Source: DASCOT01 sp036012155 (lineage in GTDB: Bacteria; Acidobacteriota; UBA890; WLXD01). Taken from it: DNA of 10,411 bases. The stretch is taken from the NCBI GenBank assembly GCA_036012155.1, contig DASCOT010000167.1, positions 1-10,411 on the forward strand. The letters are read 5' to 3'. Below, piece by piece: positions 6,238 to 10,411 of this stretch. Below the pieces are notes generated by a model. That model had not been told where the DNA came from and made no database searches. It saw only the letters and a list, made by a program, of their open reading frames with translations. Each line of letters starts with the position of its first letter. Position 1 is the stretch's first letter. The position numbers and the translations under genes were made by a program.

Positions 6238-7015
6238 CGGCCGTTACCAACGCCGCGTGGTCGTCGTCGCCGGTGAACCAGCCGCCGGGCTGGTTGAAGC
6301 CCGTGTCGATCTCCTCGTCGGGACCCGCCGAGTAGCACACCACGGCCGAGGAAAAGCCGTCGGAGTTGTCTCCCTGTGGGTGGTATAGGGAGAAGGCGTT
6401 CACCATGTAGCGGTTGCCCCACGGATCGGGATCAACCGTGTCGCTCAGATACGGACCACGCCAGGCGAACATCGAGTTGAAGCCCTGGCCGGAGGGCGGA
6501 TCAAAGCGTAGCCCGCCCGGAATGCGGCTGCTGTTGTCGCCATCGATTATGTTGGCGGGCGTGCGGTAGCCTTGATTGGGCTCGTTCTGCGGAGTGTTGT
6601 GGATCAGATGGTTTGCAAGGGTGTCGATGGTAAAGCTGAAGTTCTCGCCTCGGAAGTCGCTCTCGAGGTCGAAGTAGTCCCCGTCTACGCCTTGCCACAG
6701 GTGGCCGTCGTCGGCGCTTCCCGAGCCGTTCAGGTCCGGGGTGTCGCCATCACCGACTAGGAGGCCGACAGGCCACGAGCGATCCGGGGTGTCGGGGTCG
6801 CGCCAGCCGTGGTTCCAAAAGCTGCTTTCGCCGGTGTCAGTCAGGTAGGCTACGACTGCAGCGCAGATTCCTCCGACGTCTTCCCTGACCCTGGTGAGCC
6901 GAGCCAGCCGGTTGAAGCCGCCAAGCTGCACTAAGAGAATCGCTGCAAGAATCGCGAGCACCATGAGGATCACGGTGACCTCGACGAGCGTGAACCCGGC
7001 CACGTTCTTTCGCAT
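6227..7015 (-). CDS. GspG-like type IV pilin/pseudopilin, orphan
   Basis: Type IV pilin-like protein of 262 residues. The short basic leader MRKNVAG is followed by the prepilin peptidase site G7|F8 and FTLVEVTVILMVLAILAAILL; Glu12 becomes the conserved Glu5 of the mature protein. Near the C-terminus, DPWGNRYM (197-204), CYSAGPDEEIDTG and GDDDH match the GspG major-pseudopilin pattern, whose acidic C-terminus binds calcium. Compared with GspG (about 140-150 residues), it has roughly 100 extra residues between the helix and the DPWGN motif. These include an acidic stretch, GDGDTPDLNGSGSADDG at 88-104. I chose the ATG at 7015 because it places the leader directly before the cleavage motif; the open frame continues upstream without similarity. 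No other secretion or pilus gene is visible here, so its assembly machinery must lie elsewhere. Confidence 0.85.
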   Translation of the reverse strand: MRKNVAGFTLVEVTVILMVLAILAAILLVQLGGFNRLARLTRVREDVGGICAAVVAYLTDTGESSFWNHGWRDPDTPDRSWPVGLLVGDGDTPDLNGSGSADDGHLWQGVDGDYFDLESDFRGENFSFTIDTLANHLIHNTPQNEPNQGYRTPANIIDGDNSSRIPGGLRFDPPSGQGFNSMFAWRGPYLSDTVDPDPWGNRYMVNAFSLYHPQGDNSDGFSSAVVCYSAGPDEEIDTGFNQPGGWFTGDDDHAALVTAGAS

Positions 7016-7071
7016 GCCGTACCCCAGGTAGGGTGTTTCGTGGCACCACCGCAGGCGACCGCGGTAGTTCC

Positions 7072-7099
7072 AGCATACCGATCGAGCCGTGCGCGTCGA
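7072..7099 (-). promoter_or_regulatory. Candidate promoter for the pseudopilin
   Basis: Read on the minus strand, TCGACG (7099-7094) and TATGCT (7077-7072) are 16 bases apart, with each hexamer matching the sigma-70 consensus at about 4 of 6 positions. The predicted transcript starts about 50 bases before the ATG. The -10 context CGGTATGCTGGA is nearly the same as that of the opposite promoter candidate. Confidence 0.3.
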
Positions 7100-7202
7100 A
7101 GCCCAAAAGGAATCCAAAGGAAACTGCCCGAGGAAGCCGCTAGGCGACGGACGCGGCAGTAGCTCGCTGCGGCGGGATTATTCCTGTCAGGCGGCGTTCG
7201 CT

Positions 7203-7238
7203 TGCCCCGCCAGGAGTGCCCGAGTGACGGGTGGGGCA
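7203..7238. repeat. Nested inverted repeats upstream of the S9 peptidase gene
   Basis: TGCCCC (7203-7208) is complementary to GGGGCA (7233-7238). Inside it CCCG (7219-7222) pairs with CGGG (7228-7231) around an AGTGA loop, and TGCCC at 7217-7221 could instead pair with GGGCA at 7234-7238. The elements surround the candidate -35 hexamer, so they could form an operator; function is unknown. Confidence 0.35.
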
Positions 7239-7252
7239 GCCAACGATATGCT
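7224..7252 (+). promoter_or_regulatory. Candidate promoter for the S9 peptidase gene
   Basis: GTGACG (7224-7229), a 17-base spacer and TATGCT (7247-7252) form a plausible sigma-70 promoter, 4 of 6 matches in each hexamer. The leader would be about 40 bases. A GGGAG ribosome site at 7287-7291 lies 6 bases before the ATG at 7298. The rest of the 282-base intergenic region holds no credible gene. Confidence 0.35.
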
Positions 7253-7297
7253 GGACTTCACGACCTATCGGACCGACTGGAACCCCGGGAGCGCTTG

Positions 7298-9523
7298 ATG
7301 CGACGATGCCTTGCCCGCACACACCTCGTCAGTCTCGCGCTGATTGTCTCGGGCGGCCTGGCGATCGCGCCGCTGCATGCCGCTTCGGCCCAGAGTGGTC
7401 AGATTACGCTCGAGTCTCTGTACAGTCCCGACTCAAGCGAGCGGGTGAATTACTCGGGGTCGGTACCAGCGCTCACCTGGGTTGACGATGCGAGCTACGT
7501 CGAGCGCCGTGCAAGCGGTCAATGGACGAAGTTCGACGCGGTCACCGGAGCGTCTTCTACAGCCGTAGACATGGATGCAATTCGCGCCTCGCTTGCCGAG
7601 CTCGCGGGGCTGACGGATGACGATGTCGCGACCATGAGCCAGCGGGCCGCCCCCGGTATCGCGCTCGGGCGTGCCACGGTCTTGCTGAACCACGCCAACG
7701 ACCTGTTCGTGGTGTTCGCTAACGGCGCCGCCCAGCGGCTGACGTTCAACGCTGAGCCCGAGGTCGGTGAAGAGCTGTCGCCTGACGGTCGCTTCGTATC
7801 GTTCGTCCGCGACTACAACCTCCACCTCATCGAAGTGGGCTCTGGCCGCGAGCGGGCGTTGACGACCGACGGCTCTTCCGAGCTGTTCTATGGGCGTCTC
7901 GACTGGGTCTACCAGGAGGAGATCTACGGTCGCGGTAACTTCAAGGGCTACTGGTGGAGTCCGGACTCGAGCGCGCTCGCTTTCCTCAGGCTCGATGAGT
8001 CGCCGGTCAATGAGTTCACCGTCGTCGATCATATTCCCTCGACGCTCGATACGGAGGTGACCAACTATCCCAAGGCCGGAGATCCGAACCCCAAAGTCTG
8101 GCTCGGCGTGGTCAAGGCGGTCGGTGGCGAGGCCGTGTGGGTCGATACCAAGAAATACGAACCCATCGAGCACCTGATCGTCGACGTTGGCTGGCATCCG
8201 AGCGGCGATCGCGTCGTCTACCAGGTTCAGGATCGTGAGCAGACCTGGCTCGAGCTCAATATGGGAGATTCGGCGACCGGTAACAGCACGACGCTCGTCC
8301 GCGAGACCACCGAGGCCTTCGTGCAACAGATGGGCGGACCGAGCTGGCTCCCGGACGGCAGCTTCCTGTGGTTCTCCGAGCGCACCGGCTTCAAGCACCT
8401 CTATCACTACGGGTTCGAGGGTTTCGACGTCCCGGTGGTCAGACACCAGGTGACCGGTGGCGAATGGGAGGCCCGGACCTTACACGGCGTCGACGATGAC
8501 GGCTGGGTCTATTTCTCCGGTACGGAGCACAGCCCCATCGCCAACCACGTGTATAGAGTCCGTGTCGACGGCTCGGGACTCGAGCGCCTGTCGTCCGTCG
8601 AGGGCAACCACGGAGCGCGTTTCAATCCGGGGCTCACTCGATATCTGGATACTTGGAGCGATGCCACAACACCACCGCAGGTGCGGCTACACGCCGCCGA
8701 CGGCTCCGAAGTGCGCGTCATCTCCGAGAATCGGGTGGCGGCGCTCGAAGCGCTCGATCTTGGCGCCGTAGAGTTCCTCCAGGTACCCACGCGCGACGGC
8801 TTCCTGATGGAGGCGATGTTGATCAAGCCTCCCGATTTCGATCCTCAGAAGCGCTACCCGGTACTGCAATACAACTACGGCGGCCCGCATGCGCCCGTGG
8901 TGCGCAACGGGTGGGGTGGGGTGCGCTACATGTGGCACCAGATGCTTGCCCAGCGCGGCTACATCATCTGGATGTGCGACAACCGCTCGGCTTCCGGCAA
9001 GGGCATCAAGCCCACCTGGTATGCCTACCAACAGTTGGGCGTGGTGGAGCTGCGTGATATCGAAGATGGACTCGATTGGCTCAAGCAGCAGCCATGGGTC
9101 GATGGCGACCGTCTCGGAATATGGGGCTGGAGCTATGGTGGCTTCATGGCCTCGTTTGCGCTCACCCACTCGAAGTCGTTCAAGGCCGCGATCGCCGGAG
9201 CGCCGGTGACTGACTGGCGTCTGTACGACACCATCTACACCGAGCGCTACATGCGCATGCCGCAGAACAATCCCGAAGGCTATGACTCGACGTCGGTGGT
9301 CAAGGCGGCGGCAAACCTGCACGGCAAGCTGCTCATCCTGCACGGAACCATGGACGACAACGTGCACTTCCAGAACTCCGTGCAGCTGGTCTACGAGCTA
9401 CAGAAGGCCGGCAAGGACTTCGAGTTCATGATGTACCCGCGCTCACGCCACGGCGTCAGGCAACGGGAGCTCGTCTGGCACCTACAGCGGACGATGACCG
9501 ACTTCGTGTTGGACAACCTCTAG
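7298..9523 (+). CDS. Secreted dipeptidyl peptidase IV-type serine peptidase (family S9)
   Basis: Exported prolyl-type dipeptidyl peptidase that removes Xaa-Pro or similar dipeptides from peptide N-termini. The protein has 741 residues, the usual size. The signal peptide (MRRCLARTHLVSLALIVSGG through ASA|Q32) is followed by the DPP IV N-terminal beta-propeller, about residues 130-480. This contains DWVYQEE at 202-208, whose Glu207/Glu208 correspond to the double Glu that clamps the substrate amino terminus in human DPP IV. The C-terminal alpha/beta hydrolase domain carries GWSYGG with nucleophile Ser612, HGTMDDNVHF with Asp686, and PRSRHG with His718, a complete triad. The start at 7298 is chosen because it begins the signal peptide and has GGGAG at 7287-7291; the frame is open upstream without homology. 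It is probably monocistronic and serves periplasmic or extracellular peptide scavenging. DPP IV proper versus a related S9B peptidase remains open. Confidence 0.93.
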   Translation: MRRCLARTHLVSLALIVSGGLAIAPLHAASAQSGQITLESLYSPDSSERVNYSGSVPALTWVDDASYVERRASGQWTKFDAVTGASSTAVDMDAIRASLAELAGLTDDDVATMSQRAAPGIALGRATVLLNHANDLFVVFANGAAQRLTFNAEPEVGEELSPDGRFVSFVRDYNLHLIEVGSGRERALTTDGSSELFYGRLDWVYQEEIYGRGNFKGYWWSPDSSALAFLRLDESPVNEFTVVDHIPSTLDTEVTNYPKAGDPNPKVWLGVVKAVGGEAVWVDTKKYEPIEHLIVDVGWHPSGDRVVYQVQDREQTWLELNMGDSATGNSTTLVRETTEAFVQQMGGPSWLPDGSFLWFSERTGFKHLYHYGFEGFDVPVVRHQVTGGEWEARTLHGVDDDGWVYFSGTEHSPIANHVYRVRVDGSGLERLSSVEGNHGARFNPGLTRYLDTWSDATTPPQVRLHAADGSEVRVISENRVAALEALDLGAVEFLQVPTRDGFLMEAMLIKPPDFDPQKRYPVLQYNYGGPHAPVVRNGWGGVRYMWHQMLAQRGYIIWMCDNRSASGKGIKPTWYAYQQLGVVELRDIEDGLDWLKQQPWVDGDRLGIWGWSYGGFMASFALTHSKSFKAAIAGAPVTDWRLYDTIYTERYMRMPQNNPEGYDSTSVVKAAANLHGKLLILHGTMDDNVHFQNSVQLVYELQKAGKDFEFMMYPRSRHGVRQRELVWHLQRTMTDFVLDNL

Positions 9524-9552
9524 TCGGGATCGCACATCGCGCTCCGACCCCC

Positions 9553-9578
9553 GGGGCCGACACCCATCCCTGGCCACC
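9553..9578 (+). terminator. Possible hairpin after the S9 peptidase gene
   Basis: GGGGCC at 9553-9558 can pair with GGCC-A-CC at 9572-9578 (one bulged A), about 30 bases past the stop codon. The position fits a terminator, but no T-run follows. Confidence 0.2.
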
Positions 9579-9601
9579 CCTCAAGCAGACGCGGACGGAA
9601 C

Positions 9602-10288
9602 ATGGCACGACGGTATTTCAGCTCCGGCACCTTTGGGTTTCTGCGTGATCTGAAGCGCAACAACGATCGAGAGTGGTTCAAGGCCAACCAAGATCGTTAC
9701 GAGCGGACGGTACGGGAGCCAGCGCTCGACTTCATCGCCGACTTCGAAGCGCCGCTCCACAAGATCAGCCCCCATTTCGTTGCCATCGCCAAGAAGTCGG
9801 GTGGCTCGCTGTTCCGCATTCACCGCGACGTGCGGTTCTCCAAGGACAAGAGCCCGTACAAGACTCATACGGGAGTACAGTTCCGCCACGAGCAGGGTAA
9901 GGATGCGCATTGCCCGGGGTACTACCTACACTTGGAGCCCAAGCGGGTTTTCGTCGCAGCGGGTATCTGGCGGCCCGACGGACCGACGCTGCAGAAGATT
10001 CGCGAGCTCATCGCGGCGGATCCGGACGGCTGGAGGAAGGCGGTCGGCGGTAAGCGGTTCAAGGATAACTTCGCGTTGGAGGGAGACTCCCTGAAGCGGC
10101 CGCCGCGAGGCTTCGACGCCGGCCATCCATCGATAGATGACCTCAAGCGCAAGGACTTTATTGCGGTGGCCGCGGCGAGCCAACAGTTCGCTACCGGGGA
10201 GAGCTTCCTGAAGGACATCACCGCCACGTGGCGGCATACCACGCCGCTCATGCGTTTCCTCTGCGATGCGATCGAGGTGCCGTTCTAA
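9602..10288 (+). CDS. DUF2461 family protein (TIGR02453-like), function unknown
   Basis: Cytosolic protein of 228 residues with no signal peptide or membrane segment. It matches the DUF2461 family: FLRDLKRNNDREWFKANQ near the N-terminus (13-30), the hallmark basic segment FRIHRDVRFSKDKSPYKTH (71-89), and GYYLHLEPKRVFVAAGIWRP (106-125) in which paired strands are likely. Length is typical. The biochemical role of this family is not established; the many conserved Arg/Lys/Asp residues in the central motif suggest a binding site, but that is only inference. The ATG at 9602 starts exactly at the family N-terminus (FSSGTFGFL), with only a weak GGA-containing ribosome site. It lies 78 bases after the peptidase gene in the same direction and may or may not share its transcript. 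Confidence 0.9.
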   Translation: MARRYFSSGTFGFLRDLKRNNDREWFKANQDRYERTVREPALDFIADFEAPLHKISPHFVAIAKKSGGSLFRIHRDVRFSKDKSPYKTHTGVQFRHEQGKDAHCPGYYLHLEPKRVFVAAGIWRPDGPTLQKIRELIAADPDGWRKAVGGKRFKDNFALEGDSLKRPPRGFDAGHPSIDDLKRKDFIAVAAASQQFATGESFLKDITATWRHTTPLMRFLCDAIEVPF

Positions 10289-10307
10289 GCAGCTCGGGAG
10301 GACGTCG

Positions 10308-10325
10308 TAAGTCCGGTAAGTCCGG
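10308..10325 (+). repeat. Perfect tandem 9-bp repeat
   Basis: TAAGTCCGG occurs twice in direct tandem (10308-10316 and 10317-10325), 20 bases after the DUF2461 stop codon. No gene covers it. Confidence 0.6.
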
Positions 10326-10347
10326 GCGGCGACTTCGAGGCAGTCAC

Positions 10348-10388
10348 AGGAGCGGTTCGACACCAGCCTCCTCGGGCGGAAGACCGCC
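10348..10388 (+). other. Two adjacent hairpins in the 3' intergenic end
   Basis: AGGAG-C-GGT (10348-10356) can pair with ACC-G-CTCCT (within 10362-10372) with two single-base bulges around a TCGAC loop. Directly after it, GGCGG (10375-10379) pairs with CCGCC (10384-10388) around AAGA. No T-tract follows. They may help end the DUF2461 transcript or belong to whatever lies beyond the window; the GGTTCGA string inside is not a tRNA T-arm because the flanks do not pair. Confidence 0.3.
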
Positions 10389-10411
10389 GTGCCTTGATCC
10401 TACGGATAGAG

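Noticed and set aside
7433..8446. Minus-strand open frame of 337 codons inside the S9 peptidase gene
   Set aside because: Antisense to the beta-propeller coding region of an intact peptidase; composition typical of antisense frames in GC-rich DNA.
8687..9367. Minus-strand open frame of 226 codons over the peptidase catalytic domain
   Set aside because: Overlaps the Ser and Asp catalytic motifs on the other strand and has no domain of its own.
10348..10372. Possible tRNA or tmRNA 3' end because of a GGTTCGA T-loop-like string
   Set aside because: The five bases on each side do not form a T-stem, and no acceptor, D or anticodon arm can be built around it.

Overview
This window is about 10.4 kb of GC-rich, densely packed bacterial DNA. 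The organism is most likely a Gram-negative (diderm) aerobe or facultative aerobe. The clues are a bacterial complex I, several signal-peptide-bearing periplasmic redox proteins, a type IV pilin-like protein of the type II secretion class and a secreted S9 dipeptidyl peptidase. The YciH/SUI1 protein has an N-terminal Cys cluster of a kind I associate with Gammaproteobacteria. NuoH and NuoI look closer to deltaproteobacterial or similar lineages. I would not go below 'Pseudomonadota or a neighbouring phylum, probably uncultured'.

Layout. Bases 1-1401 hold the 3' part of nuoH and all of nuoI (complex I), overlapping by four bases. The next genes are not nuoJ-N. They are an ApbE-like flavin transferase reading frame that lacks the C-terminal half of its family (1464-2138) and, coupled to it by an ATGA overlap, a YciH/SUI1 translation factor (2135-2500). 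A convergent junction follows, then a multicopper oxidase on the minus strand (2564-4291). Divergent from it are a di-heme cytochrome c peroxidase/MauG-like protein (4384-5463) and a blue-copper cupredoxin-like protein (5460-6137), again overlapping by four bases. On the minus strand lies an orphan GspG-like pseudopilin (6227-7015). A 282-base divergent intergenic region with mirrored promoter-like elements separates it from a DPP IV-type S9 peptidase (7298-9523). The window ends with a DUF2461 protein (9602-10288) and a short region containing a tandem repeat and hairpins.

How the genes may work together. The central block (2564-6137) is the most coherent: three exported copper or heme electron-transfer proteins around one divergent promoter region. 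They could form a periplasmic electron route in which a copper protein and a cupredoxin exchange electrons with a di-heme peroxidase. The multicopper oxidase has Arg and Gln where two of the eight trinuclear-cluster His ligands should be, while all type 1 copper ligands are present. It may therefore not be an ordinary O2-reducing laccase. The other notable point is the ApbE frame, which looks like an in-frame internal deletion and is either a real lesion or an assembly artefact. The remaining genes look like ordinary members of known families. I found no tRNA, rRNA, CRISPR array, insertion sequence or phage gene.
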